A stretch of DNA of 64,000 bases from JADJWR01 sp964509545 (GCA_964509545.1 CAZDXQ010000003.1:99085-163084); one strand, 5' to 3'. Shown: positions 7,841 to 17,037, counted from the first letter of the stretch. Program-made: numbers and translations. The notes: generated by a model not told the origin, from the letters alone.

Positions 7841-9091
7841 CTACGGCGCGACGAAGTTCAGCACCGCCTCGTAGACGCGTCCGCGTTCTCCGGCAGGGAA
7901 GGTCCACGTCATCAGCGCTGCGCGGGCGGGCCGCTCGAACACCCGGTTGCTGGCGTCGACGAACGGAAACTCGACCCGCTCGACCCGGCCGTCGACGCCG
8001 ATGACAGCGCGGGCGCGAATGCTGCCGCGGGTGATTCCGGCGCGGACCGCGTCGCGCGGAAACACCGGCGGAATGCGCTCGATCGGCGTCACGCCGCTGC
8101 TCAGCGCGACGACGCGCGCACTGTCGGAGTCGGGCGCGACCGGGGCAAACTCGCGCGCCCAGGCCGGCACCTCAGCCTGAGCCGGCGGCGCCGGCTCCGC
8201 AGGTGCCGGTCGCGACGATGACGCATCGCTGCTGACCACAGCGGCCGGCGGAACTGGAATGATGGCCGGCGGCGGCGCGGCGCTTGCCGCAGCGGGCCGG
8301 GCCGACGCGACCGCGGCCGCAGGTTTCGCCGCCGGCGCCGCCGCCCTTATCGGCGCGCTCGCGGCAACAGCGCGCGCGGCGACAGGCGGCGTCGCGACCG
8401 GGGGCGGCACCGGGGCCGGCGACGGCGCTGCCGGCGCGTGATCGGCGGGCGCGCCGCGCCTCTCGAGTACGACCACCGCGACGTCAACCGGCTGGTCCGC
8501 AGCCGGCGACGCGCTGTCGGCCGCGACCTGGGCGGCGGGTACCGGCGCCTGGACGATCGGCCGCGGTTCGAGCGCAGCCGGCGCAACGGGGTTCGTCTCC
8601 GGTGCGCCGCCCTGCATCAGGTAGCCGATCACCATCGCCGCTGCACCGGCGACGGCCAGTGCCAGCCAGAGTGTTCCGCCGCTGCGGCTCGGCCCTCGCG
8701 TTTGCCCGACGACGATCGGTTCATCAGCCGGCGGCGCCTTGACCAGCATCGGGCGCGCCGATCGGCGCACCGTGCGCGATGCCGGCGGCACGACCGGCAT
8801 GACCGTGGTCGGTCGTGCGATCGGCTGCAGGAAGCCGTGCTCGAGTTCGGCGAGTCCGCGGCCGAGCAGCCGCGCCGCGTCGCGCGTGATGCGCTCCGGC
8901 CGCAGCGTCCGCTCGGCGGCGGCAATCTCGCGCAGCGACCGCTTGCCGTCGATCAGGGTCAGCAGCCGCCGCTGCGGCAGGCTCAGCCCGGCTTGAGGGT
9001 GGGTCAGTTCGTCGCGGCCCCGCTCGGTCGGCGCCAGCACGACGTCATCGTGAAGGTCTGAGGCATGGGTGAGCTGTTCGGCTGCTCCCAT
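7841..9091 (-). CDS. TonB-like protein with cytoplasmic winged-helix-like N-domain
   Basis: A 416-aa protein in four parts: an N-terminal ~90-residue globular region (LSLPQRRLLTLIDGKRSLREIA, resembling response-effector or winged-helix domains); one membrane helix at about 139-160; a long Pro/Ala-rich periplasm-spanning linker; and a C-terminal TonB-like domain (about 335-416, with IERIPPVFPRDAV and DGRVERVEF). The C-domain suggests contact with an outer-membrane partner, but ExbB/ExbD and a TonB-dependent receptor are absent nearby, so energy transduction is unproven. The ATG is preceded by GAGGA. Canonical TonB has only a short cytoplasmic tail, so the N-domain is the odd part. Confidence 0.72.
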   Translation of the reverse strand: MGAAEQLTHASDLHDDVVLAPTERGRDELTHPQAGLSLPQRRLLTLIDGKRSLREIAAAERTLRPERITRDAARLLGRGLAELEHGFLQPIARPTTVMPVVPPASRTVRRSARPMLVKAPPADEPIVVGQTRGPSRSGGTLWLALAVAGAAAMVIGYLMQGGAPETNPVAPAALEPRPIVQAPVPAAQVAADSASPAADQPVDVAVVVLERRGAPADHAPAAPSPAPVPPPVATPPVAARAVAASAPIRAAAPAAKPAAAVASARPAAASAAPPPAIIPVPPAAVVSSDASSSRPAPAEPAPPAQAEVPAWAREFAPVAPDSDSARVVALSSGVTPIERIPPVFPRDAVRAGITRGSIRARAVIGVDGRVERVEFPFVDASNRVFERPARAALMTWTFPAGERGRVYEAVLNFVAP

Positions 9092-9404
9092 CGGTGTTCC
9101 TCGCGGTTTCGGTCAGTTTTCGGGACAGGGCTCCGTCAGGCGCGACCAACGGCGCGCAACGGACCAGGCACGCACGCCCGATACGCGACGGAAGCACGCG
9201 AACTTTGCGCCACGCCACGCGCCGATGGACAACACTTGATGCCATATCCACCCTAACCCTTATGGACGAGCACGCGGCAACGCGGCCTTGCGCCCGGAAC
9301 CTGCAACGCCACCGAAGCCCGCGCGCCATCGGCATGGAGGCCACGCCGTTCGCGGCGGCGGCTCTCGCCGCCCTTACCATCGCCGCCGCGAAGAGGGATG
9401 CAAG
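9092..9404. other. Divergent spacer between the TonB-like gene and lldD
   Basis: 313 bp with no open frame that looks like a gene. It must hold both promoters. The only weak candidate seen is TTGATG (9236-9241) with TTATGG 18 bases on, toward lldD. A GC-rich hairpin (GGCGGC / GCCGCC) lies just upstream of the lldD ribosome site. No clear operator was found. Confidence 0.4.
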
Positions 9405-10556
9405 ATGCCCGTGATCACCTGCATCGATGATCTGCGCCGGCTGGCGCAACGACGCGTGCCGCGGATGTTCTACGACTACGCCGATTCGGGCTCGTGGACC
9501 GAGAGCACCTATCGCGCCAACGAGGCCGATTTCGGCCGGATCAAGCTGCGCCAGCGCGTCGCCGTCGACATCGAAAACCGCAGCACGGCGGCGAAGATGG
9601 CCGGCGTCGAAATGAAGATGCCGGTGGCCCTCGCCCCCGTCGGCCTGACCGGCATGCAGCACGCCGACGGCGAGATTCTTGCCGCGCGTGCGGCGGAGAA
9701 GTTCGGCGTCCGCTTCACGCTGTCGACGATGAGCATCTGTTCGATCGAGGACGTGCGCGCGGCGACGACGCAGCCATTCTGGTTCCAGCTGTACGTGATG
9801 CGCGACCGCGACTTCATCGAGCGGCTGATCGACCGCGCCAAGGCCGCCGGCTGCGACGCGCTGGTGCTGACGCTCGACCTGCAGGTCCTCGGCCAGCGGC
9901 ACAAGGACCTGAAGAACGGGCTGTCGGCGCCGCCTCGGCTGACGCTGCCGAATCTGTTGAACATGATGACCAAGCCGCGCTGGTGCCTGGGCATGCTCGG
10001 CACGCGGCGGCGCCAGTTCGGCAACATCGTCGGCCACGTCAAGGGTGTGACCGACATGGCCAACCTGGCGGCCTGGACGGCGCAGCAGTTCGACCCGCGG
10101 CTGAACTGGGGCGACGTCGAGTGGATCAAGAAGCGCTGGGGCGGCAGGCTGATCCTCAAGGGCATCCAGGACGTCGAGGACGCGCGGCTGGCGGTGGACT
10201 GCGGCGCCGACGCACTCGTCGTCAGCAATCACGGCGGCCGGCAGCTCGACGGCGCGCTGTCCAGCATCGAGGCGCTGCCGGCGATCGCGGCCGAGGTCGG
10301 CTCGCGCATCGAGGTGCACATGGACGGCGGCATCCGCTGCGGCCAGGACGTGCTGAAGGCCTGGGCGCTGGGCGCGCGTGGCACCTACATCGGCCGCGCC
10401 TTCGTCTACGGCCTCGCCGCCATGGGCGAGGCGGGCGTCAGCAAGGCGCTGGAAATCATCCACAGGGAACTGGACCTGACGATGGCCTTCTGCGGCCGCA
10501 CCCGCCTCGTCGATGTCGATCGCAGCATCCTCGTGCCCGGGACCTTTCCGCAGTAG
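9405..10556 (+). CDS. lldD: FMN-dependent L-lactate dehydrogenase
   Basis: Oxidises L-lactate to pyruvate at the inner membrane, passing electrons to quinone. The 383-aa length and motifs fit the alpha-hydroxy-acid oxidase family: the YADSGSWTE N-terminus, substrate Tyr in QLYVMRD, catalytic His in SNHGGRQLDG and phosphate-binding DGGIRCGQD. Start ATG 9405 follows AGAGGGA; the longer frame upstream has no family similarity. It is divergent from the TonB-like gene. The 3' end abuts a remnant of a GNAT gene on the other strand. Other 2-hydroxyacid substrates are possible. Confidence 0.9.
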   Translation: MPVITCIDDLRRLAQRRVPRMFYDYADSGSWTESTYRANEADFGRIKLRQRVAVDIENRSTAAKMAGVEMKMPVALAPVGLTGMQHADGEILAARAAEKFGVRFTLSTMSICSIEDVRAATTQPFWFQLYVMRDRDFIERLIDRAKAAGCDALVLTLDLQVLGQRHKDLKNGLSAPPRLTLPNLLNMMTKPRWCLGMLGTRRRQFGNIVGHVKGVTDMANLAAWTAQQFDPRLNWGDVEWIKKRWGGRLILKGIQDVEDARLAVDCGADALVVSNHGGRQLDGALSSIEALPAIAAEVGSRIEVHMDGGIRCGQDVLKAWALGARGTYIGRAFVYGLAAMGEAGVSKALEIIHRELDLTMAFCGRTRLVDVDRSILVPGTFPQ

Positions 10557-10564
10557 GCGCAGGC

Positions 10565-10675
10565 GTCGTCGCCGATCCGCCGCGACACCCAGCGGTTCTC
10601 GCGCACGCCCGCGCGCACGCGCTGGATCGCCGCGATGTCGTCGCCTCGCGCCTGACGCAGCAGGCCACCATTCAC
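10565..10675 (-). pseudogene. 5' remnant of a GNAT acetyltransferase gene
   Basis: A GTG at 10675 preceded by GGAGGCGG opens a frame whose first 37 codons read like a GNAT N-terminus (RQARGDDIAAIQRVRAGVRENR, from which the family motif A region would follow). After about codon 37 the frame runs into the antisense of lldD and the rest of the GNAT domain is missing. I infer a gene cut by a deletion that joined its 5' end to the lldD 3' end. It is too short to be functional. Confidence 0.45.
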
Positions 10676-10722
10676 GCTGCCGCCTCCGGCCCCCACGCGG
10701 CAAGCCGCGGGCGACTCCGCGC

Positions 10723-11517
10723 TCATCCTGCCGGCAGGCCGCGCCGCAGCGCCTCGGCCTGCGCGTCGTCGTACACGGCGGCGGCCAGGATCCCGGCGTA
10801 GATCGCGCCAGCGTCGTCCTGCGCTCCGCCCGCGCCGGCGAGCGCCTGCAGCCGCCGCAGATGGGTGAGCACCTCGGCGCGCTGTTCGATCAGCTTGGTC
10901 AGCTGCTCGTCACAGCGCGCGATCGGCGACGGATAGTGCGAGATCTCCTCGTCGAGCTGGGCGAATTTCGACTGCAGGTACCGGTGCAGCGCTTCGAGCG
11001 TGGTTACTCCGCTTTCCGACTGCCGGTGCAGCAGGTAGTAGTAGAGGTCGATTTCCGGTGCGCCATGGCCCAGCGCCGTCAACGCCGCCGAGATCTGCCC
11101 GCGATGGTGCGTGCCGTGGTTGAACACATGCGCCAGCGTCGCCGCGAACGGCATCGACCGTGGCGTTCCCTCGGTGGTGACGAAGGCCAGTTCGCCTTCG
11201 AACCGCCGCGGCGGCACATCGCCCAGCCACGCATCCCAACGCTCGGCACTGCCGACGATCTCGGCCGCGAGCCGATCGCGTTCGCCGACCAGTTCCTCGT
11301 CGAGCCCCCGCACCGCGATCGGCTGTCCGGTAAAGCGTCCGTACCAGAGCCGGTCGGCGAGCAGCAGATGGTTGAGCGTGCCATGGATACTGCGGAAGAA
11401 CATGCCGCAGTCACGGCGATAGTCTTCGTCGGGCACGGCGCGCAGCAGCCCGGTCAGCTGCCGGCTGGCCCAACCGTGATAGCCGGCAAGCAGGCGAAGT
11501 TGTTCGCGCGCCTCCAT
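10723..11517 (-). CDS. DinB/YfiT-family protein with C-terminal extension
   Basis: A 264-aa protein. Residues ~1-165 form a DinB-type four-helix bundle with the metal-binding triad: His in HGTLNHLLLADRLWYGRF and two His in HVFNHGTHHRGQISAAL. Relatives include thiol-dependent transferases (mycothiol, bacillithiol, glutathione type); the substrate here is unknown. Usual length is ~165, so the ~95-residue C-terminal part, largely helical (LDEEISHYPSPIARCDEQL), is an addition. Start ATG 11517 follows GGGAGG; longer frames upstream are not supported. It is divergent from the M20D amidohydrolase. Confidence 0.8.
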   Translation of the reverse strand: MEAREQLRLLAGYHGWASRQLTGLLRAVPDEDYRRDCGMFFRSIHGTLNHLLLADRLWYGRFTGQPIAVRGLDEELVGERDRLAAEIVGSAERWDAWLGDVPPRRFEGELAFVTTEGTPRSMPFAATLAHVFNHGTHHRGQISAALTALGHGAPEIDLYYYLLHRQSESGVTTLEALHRYLQSKFAQLDEEISHYPSPIARCDEQLTKLIEQRAEVLTHLRRLQALAGAGGAQDDAGAIYAGILAAAVYDDAQAEALRRGLPAG

Positions 11518-11681
11518 CGTGGCCTCCCGCGCATCGCGCCGCGCATTGCGCGCGCCGCATCGTACGCCGCGGCGGCGGCTGCCGCTGGACACAAGACCAC
11601 AACGCGGCGCGGGTCGACGACGGGCCTGCCGAATTGCGTAAGCTCTGCGGCCCGTCCCATGCCCATGCCGAGCCCGCCGTC

Positions 11682-12875
11682 ATGAACCTGATCGACCGTA
11701 TCGTCCAGTTTCGCACCGAGATCCAGGCGATCCGCCGCGACATCCACGCCCACCCTGAACTCGCCTACGCGGAACATCGGACCAGCGACAAGGTGGCGCA
11801 GCTGCTCGCGGGCTGGGGCATCGAAGTGCACCGCGGCCTCGGCGGCACCGGCGTGGTGGGCGTGCTGCGCAACGGCACCAGCGCGCGCTCGATCGGCCTG
11901 CGCGCCGACATGGATGCGCTGCCGATCGCCGAGACCAACCGCTTCGAGCATGCGTCCAGGCATGCCAACACGATGCATGCCTGCGGCCACGACGGCCACA
12001 CGGCGATGCTGCTCGCGGCAGCGAAATACCTCGCCGAGTCGCGCCCGTTCGACGGCACGGTCAATCTCATCTTCCAGCCGGCCGAGGAAGGCGGCGCCGG
12101 CGCGCAGAAGATGATCGACGACGGCCTGTTCGAGAAATTCCCCTGCGACGCGGTGTTCGGCATGCACAACTGGCCGGGGCTCGCGGTCGGCCAGTTCGCG
12201 ACCACGCCAGGGCCGATGCTGGCCTCCGGCAACCGCTTCGAGATCACGGTCACGGGCAAGGGCGCGCACGCGGCGCTGCCGCACCTCGGCGTCGATCCGG
12301 TTTTCGTCGCCGTGCAGATCGTGCAGGGACTGCAGGGCATCGTCACGCGCAACAAGAAGCCGATCGACGCGGCAGTGCTGTCGGTCACCATCATCAAGGC
12401 CGGCGACGCGATCAACGTCATCCCCGATACGGCGTTCATCAGCGGCGGCGTGCGCACTTTCGACACGGCGGTCACCGATCTGATCGAGGAGAAGATGCGG
12501 CGCATCGCGCAGCTCACGGCCGAGGCGCACGGCGCCAGCGCGCAGGTGAAGTTCGAGCGCTACTACCCGGCGACGGTCAATCACGCCGAGCACGCCGCCT
12601 TCGCTGCAAATGTGCTGCGCGACATGGTCGGCGAGGACAACGTCTTTGCCGCCTACGAGCCGACGATGGGCTCGGAGGATTTTTCCTACATGCTGCGCGC
12701 GCGGCCCGGCGCCTACATCTTCATCGGCAACGGCGACGGCTCGCACCGCGCCAGCGGCCATGGCGAAGGGCCGTGCATGCTGCACAACCCGAGCTTCGAC
12801 TTTAACGACGAGCTGATTCCGGTCGGCGCCACCTTCTGGGTGCGGCTGGTCGAGCGCTATCTGGCGCGGGCCTGA
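11682..12875 (+). CDS. M20D-family amidohydrolase (hippurate hydrolase/IAA-amino acid hydrolase-like)
   Basis: Zinc- or manganese-dependent amidohydrolase of 397 aa that cleaves N-acyl amino acids. M20D signatures are present: RRDIHAHPEL, LRADMDALPI, the metal-binding MHACGHDGHTAML, QPAEEGGAGA and MGSEDFSYML. No signal peptide, so cytoplasmic. The ATG at 11682 begins the conserved N-terminus; the upstream extension lacks similarity. There is no strong ribosome site before it. The exact substrate (hippurate, N-acyl amino acid, diaminopimelate derivative) cannot be assigned. It is followed by a 387-bp spacer. Confidence 0.85.
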   Translation: MNLIDRIVQFRTEIQAIRRDIHAHPELAYAEHRTSDKVAQLLAGWGIEVHRGLGGTGVVGVLRNGTSARSIGLRADMDALPIAETNRFEHASRHANTMHACGHDGHTAMLLAAAKYLAESRPFDGTVNLIFQPAEEGGAGAQKMIDDGLFEKFPCDAVFGMHNWPGLAVGQFATTPGPMLASGNRFEITVTGKGAHAALPHLGVDPVFVAVQIVQGLQGIVTRNKKPIDAAVLSVTIIKAGDAINVIPDTAFISGGVRTFDTAVTDLIEEKMRRIAQLTAEAHGASAQVKFERYYPATVNHAEHAAFAANVLRDMVGEDNVFAAYEPTMGSEDFSYMLRARPGAYIFIGNGDGSHRASGHGEGPCMLHNPSFDFNDELIPVGATFWVRLVERYLARA

Positions 12876-13262
12876 GGTTCGCCGCAGCGCTGTCCGTCAG
12901 GGCGACGGTCCCGACCGCTGCGGACGAGGGCGTGACCGGTGCGCGCGACGCGCCGGCCCCACAGGCGCGCGGCGCCTGCAACCGGTGGCCGCTGCAGGAT
13001 GGCCCGCCGGCCGCATCAGCGGCACACATCAACGCGGCTGCCGGTGTCCTGCGCGCAATGTGCTGGAATCGGCCCTCCATTTGCGGCTGGCCTTGATCGC
13101 GGGCAGGCAGCGGGTCATCAAGCCTCGTGGAGCACGCTGACAGAATAACAATCCTCAGATGAAGGAAGCCGGGGCTGCGACATGGGCGATCATTGGGCGC
13201 CAGGCCGCTGCCGAAGGCAGCGCCCGACAACCTGTCTGGCGCCCTGCCGTTACTGAGCTGCA
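12876..13262 (+). other. Spacer and leader upstream of the Pat-like gene
   Basis: 387 bp without a credible gene. The distal part holds an inverted repeat CTTGAT-N19-ATCAAG (13092-13122). The proximal part carries the nested hairpin at 13195-13244. No promoter with good -35 and -10 boxes was recognised. Confidence 0.4.
13195..13244 (+). promoter_or_regulatory. Nested hairpin in the leader of the Pat-like gene
   Basis: Outer stem GGGCGCCAG (13195-13203) pairs with CTGGCGCCC (13236-13244), nine bases with no mismatch. Inside it CGCTGCC (13206-13212), loop GAA, GGCAGCG (13216-13222) forms a second perfect stem. The structure ends 18 bases before the ATG at 13263, and no clear Shine-Dalgarno lies between, so translational control by folding is plausible. 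No known RNA family was recognised. Confidence 0.5.
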
Positions 13263-15959
13263 ATGAGCATCCGCAACCTCGATCGTCTGCTGGCGCCGCG
13301 CTCGGTGGCGGTGATCGGCGCCTCCGACCGGCCGGCGAGCGTGGGCGCCACCGTGATGCGCAACCTGCTCGCCGGCGGCTTCAGCGGGCCGGTCTGGCCG
13401 GTCAACCCCAAGCACGAGCAGGTGGCGGGCCAGCCGGCATTCGCCACCGTGCGTGCGCTGCCGCAGGCGCCGGACCTGGCGGTGCTGTGCACGCCGCCGC
13501 AGACGTTGCCGGGACTGATCGAAGACCTTGGCGATTTCGGCACGCGCGCCGCGGTCGTGCTGACCGCGGGCGTGGCCAAAGCCACCGACCGCAAGGGTCG
13601 CAGCCTCACCGAACTGATGCTGACGGCGGCGCGGCCGCACCTGTTGCGCATTCTCGGGCCGAACTGCGTCGGCTTTCTGGTTCCGGGGCTCGGACTGAAT
13701 GCCAGCTTCGCGCACACCGGCACCGCCGCCGGGCCGCTGGCCTTCGTGTCGCAGTCGGGCGCGCTGGTGACGGCGGTGCTCGACTGGGCCAATTCGCGCG
13801 GCATCGGTTTCTCGCACTTCATCTCGGTCGGCGACCGCGCCGACGTCGACTTCGGCGACCTGATCGACTATCTCGGCAGCGACCCGGCGACACGGGCGAT
13901 CCTGCTGTACGTCGAATCGATCAAGACGCCGCGAAAGTTCCTTTCGGCCGCGCGCGCGGCCTCGCGCAACAAGCCGGTGATCGTCGTCAAGAGCGGGCGC
14001 GCACCGGAGGGGGCGCGTGCCGCCGCTTCGCACAGCGGCGTGCTCGCCGGCGCCGACGAGGTCTTCGATGCGGCAATCCGCCGCGCCGGCATGCTGCGTG
14101 TCGAGAACCTGCTCGACCTGTTCGTCGCCGTCGAGGCGCTGGCGCGCGGGCCGAAGTTCGAAGGCGACCGGTTGCTGATCGTCACCAACGGCGGCGGCGC
14201 CGGCGTGCTCGCTGCCGATGCCGCCGCGCTCGGCGGGGCGCGGCTGGCCGCGTTGTCCGAAACCACGGTGCAGAAGCTCGATGCGCTGCTGCCGGCGAAC
14301 TGGTCACGGGCCAACCCGGTGGACATCATCGGCGACGCGCCGGTCGACCGCTATGTCGAGACGCTGAAGGTGCTCGGCGAGGCGAAGGAAACCGATGCCG
14401 TGCTGTTCATTCACGCGCCTTCGGCGATCGTGCCGGCCGACGCAATTGCCGAGGCCTGCGTGCCGGTGGTGCAGGCATCGCAGCGGCCGGTGCTGTCCTG
14501 CTGGCTGGGCGCCGCCGCGGTCGAGAACGCGTGGCGCCGTTTTGCCCAGGCCGGCATCGCCAGCTACCACACGCCGGAAGAGGCGGTACGCGCTTTCGTG
14601 CATTCGGTCACCTACCGCCGCAACCAGGAACAGTTGCTGCAGATGCCGTCCAGCTCGACCGACGAGCCTGCCCCCGATCGCGGCCGCGCCCGCGGCCTGC
14701 TGCGCGCCGCGCTCACCGCCGGCCAGCAGTGGCTCAGCGAGGCGCAGGCGCGCGAACTGATGACGATCTACGGCGTGCCGGTGGTCGAAACGCACGCCGC
14801 CGCATCGGTGGACTCGGCCCGCGCCGCCGCCGACGCGATCGGCTATCCGGTTGCGCTGAAGCTGGCCTCGCCGGACATCAGCCACAAGTCCGACATCCGC
14901 GGCGTGGCCCTCGACATCGAATCGGCCGACGAACTGCGCACCGCGGCGGTCGCGATGCTGCGCCGCGCCCACGAGCAGCGGCCGCAGGCGCGGCTCGAAG
15001 GCTTCGTCGTGCAGCCGATGGTGCGCCGGCCGCAGGCGTTCGAGCTGCTGGTCGGCGTCGCCAGCGATCCGCAGTTCGGCCCGGTCATCGTCTTCGGGCA
15101 CGGCGGCACGGCGGTGGAGATCGTCGCCGACCGCGCCGTGGCGCTGCCGCCGCTGAACACGGCGCTGGCGCGCGAGCTGATCTCGCGCACGCACGTCGCG
15201 CGCCTGCTGCCCGGTTACCGCGACCGGCCGCCTGCGGATCTCGATGCCATCGGCCGCGTGCTGGTCGCGGTGTCGCAGATGGTCATCGACCTGCCGGAAC
15301 TGGTCGAACTGGACATCAACCCGCTGCTCGCCGACAACGGCGGCGTCATTGCGCTCGACGCGCGCGTGCGCATCGCCCGCCAGGAGGCAGCACGCGGCGA
15401 CGCACGGCTGGCGATCCGGCCGTATCCGCGCGAACTGGAGGAAACCTACGCCTGGGACGACGGCGAGATGCTGCTGCGGCCGATCCGCCCCGACGACGGC
15501 GAGCGCCATCTGGCGTTCCTGCAGAAGCTCGATCCCGAGGACATCCGCATGCGCGTGTTCAGCAACCGGCGTGAGATCGCCCGCTCGGAACTGGCGCGGC
15601 TGACGCAGATCGACTACGAGCGCGAGATGGCGTTCATCGCCGTGACTGCCGCCGCCAGCGGCGAAACGGAGACGATCGGCACCGTGCGCGCGGTCACCGA
15701 CGCCGACAACGCGCGCGCCGAATTCGGCGTCATCGTCCGCTCGGACCTGAAGGGACGCGGCCTCGGCCTGCTGCTGATGAAGAAGATGATCCGCTACTGC
15801 CGCGAACGAGGCACGCTCGAACTGGTCGGCGACGTGCTGCGCGAAAACAGCGGCATGCTGAAGCTGGCGCGGGCGCTGGGTTTCGAAGTCCAGCCGGGCG
15901 ACGACAACGGCTACGTTCACATTCGCCTGCCGCTGCAGGCGGAAGCGGCACCGGGCTGA
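13263..15959 (+). CDS. NDP-forming acyl-CoA synthetase fused to GNAT acetyltransferase (Pat/YfiQ-like)
   Basis: An 898-aa protein. Domains in order: CoA-binding Rossmann domain (about 1-130, SVAVIGASDRPASVG), succinyl-CoA-ligase-like domains with the phosphohistidine motif SHSG (His about 257), ATP-grasp domain (about 480-700, GYPVALKLASPDISHKSD), and a C-terminal GNAT domain (about 725-890) with the acetyl-CoA loop RSDLKGRGLG. Salmonella Pat and E. coli YfiQ/PatZ share this layout and acetylate lysines, for example on acetyl-CoA synthetase; their synthetase half is often inactive, whereas the His is retained here. The ATG lacks a good ribosome site and lies just after a folded leader. The patatin gene follows 31 bp downstream. 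Confidence 0.9.
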   Translation: MSIRNLDRLLAPRSVAVIGASDRPASVGATVMRNLLAGGFSGPVWPVNPKHEQVAGQPAFATVRALPQAPDLAVLCTPPQTLPGLIEDLGDFGTRAAVVLTAGVAKATDRKGRSLTELMLTAARPHLLRILGPNCVGFLVPGLGLNASFAHTGTAAGPLAFVSQSGALVTAVLDWANSRGIGFSHFISVGDRADVDFGDLIDYLGSDPATRAILLYVESIKTPRKFLSAARAASRNKPVIVVKSGRAPEGARAAASHSGVLAGADEVFDAAIRRAGMLRVENLLDLFVAVEALARGPKFEGDRLLIVTNGGGAGVLAADAAALGGARLAALSETTVQKLDALLPANWSRANPVDIIGDAPVDRYVETLKVLGEAKETDAVLFIHAPSAIVPADAIAEACVPVVQASQRPVLSCWLGAAAVENAWRRFAQAGIASYHTPEEAVRAFVHSVTYRRNQEQLLQMPSSSTDEPAPDRGRARGLLRAALTAGQQWLSEAQARELMTIYGVPVVETHAAASVDSARAAADAIGYPVALKLASPDISHKSDIRGVALDIESADELRTAAVAMLRRAHEQRPQARLEGFVVQPMVRRPQAFELLVGVASDPQFGPVIVFGHGGTAVEIVADRAVALPPLNTALARELISRTHVARLLPGYRDRPPADLDAIGRVLVAVSQMVIDLPELVELDINPLLADNGGVIALDARVRIARQEAARGDARLAIRPYPRELEETYAWDDGEMLLRPIRPDDGERHLAFLQKLDPEDIRMRVFSNRREIARSELARLTQIDYEREMAFIAVTAAASGETETIGTVRAVTDADNARAEFGVIVRSDLKGRGLGLLLMKKMIRYCRERGTLELVGDVLRENSGMLKLARALGFEVQPGDDNGYVHIRLPLQAEAAPG

Positions 15960-15990
15960 CCGCTGCGCTGCCGGAAAAGGAGGGGAAGAC

Positions 15991-16905
15991 TTGGCACAAG
16001 GCGCAGTGCCGGTGTCGCTGGTTCTCGGCAGCGGCGGAGCGCGCGGACTCGCGCACATCGGCGTGATCCGGGCCCTGCTCGAAGACGGCCGCTACGAGCT
16101 GCGCTCGATCACCGGCGCCTCGATCGGCGCCCTTGTCGGCGGCCTGCATGCCGGCGACCGGCTGGGCCCGTATGCCGACTGGGTCTGCGGCCTGTCGCGC
16201 GCCGATGTGTGGCGCCTGCTCGACTTCTCCTTCACCGGCCGCGGCCTGTTCGAAGGCAAGCGCCTGATGGACAGGCTCGCCGAACTGGTCGGCGACGCCC
16301 TGATCGAGGAGTTGCCGATCCCATTTACCGCCGTGGCCGCCGACATCGAACGGCGCCGCGAGGTCTGGTTGAACCGCGGCTCGCTGTTCGAGGCGATCCG
16401 CGCCTCGATCGCGATTCCGGGCGTGTTCACCCCGGTCGCGCGCGACGGCCGCCTGCTCGTCGACGGCGGCCTGCTCAGTCCCTTGCCGATTGCACCGACG
16501 CTCGGCCACGAAGGCGACCGAACGATCGCGGTGTCACTGAACGGCGTCGCCGAGAAAGTGTCGCCGAGTCCCGCCGCCGATCCGCCGGCTGAGGCGTCGC
16601 GCGCCGAGCGCTCGGCCCTGGCGCGCTGGATCGGAAGCACGCGGCGCAAACTCGGTTTCGACGTTCGCGACGAACCATCGATCAACGCTTTCGACACGAT
16701 CACGCGTTCGGTCGAGGCGATGCAGGACCGAATCGCGCGCTATCAGATCGCCGCCTATCGGCCGGACATCCTGATCGAGATTCCGGTCGACGCCTGCGGC
16801 GGGCTCGACTTCCATCGCGGCCGCGAGATGATCGAGCTCGGCTATCGGCAGGCGCGGGCGGTCCTGCAGCGCGCGCAGCAAGGCGGCGTCGCGCGCGGGT
16901 TCTGA
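15991..16905 (+). CDS. Patatin-like phospholipase (RssA type)
   Basis: A 304-aa serine acyl hydrolase with a Ser-Asp dyad: oxyanion motif GSGGARG, nucleophile elbow GASIG and the Asp in DGGLLSPLP. No signal peptide or membrane helix, so probably cytoplasmic or peripheral. The start is TTG at 15991, preceded by a very strong ribosome site (AAAAGGAGGGG) at 7-base spacing; no ATG fits the conserved N-terminus. It follows the Pat-like gene by 31 bp and is likely co-transcribed. The lipid substrate is not known. Confidence 0.85.
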   Translation: MAQGAVPVSLVLGSGGARGLAHIGVIRALLEDGRYELRSITGASIGALVGGLHAGDRLGPYADWVCGLSRADVWRLLDFSFTGRGLFEGKRLMDRLAELVGDALIEELPIPFTAVAADIERRREVWLNRGSLFEAIRASIAIPGVFTPVARDGRLLVDGGLLSPLPIAPTLGHEGDRTIAVSLNGVAEKVSPSPAADPPAEASRAERSALARWIGSTRRKLGFDVRDEPSINAFDTITRSVEAMQDRIARYQIAAYRPDILIEIPVDACGGLDFHRGREMIELGYRQARAVLQRAQQGGVARGF

Positions 16906-17037
16906 CTCTCGTCGCCGCTGCTCGCCGTTGCTTGACGTTTGCTCGCGCCGAGCTCGTTTGCGGCCGTAGTGCAACGCCGGGCTCGCCTGACGCCGTTTTC
17001 TGATCGGCACGCGAGCGCCGTCCGCGGTGGCGCTGAC

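Noticed and set aside
14304..16058. Long antisense frame opposite the Pat-like gene
   Set aside because: Same GC-shadow behaviour, with no start context and no domain.
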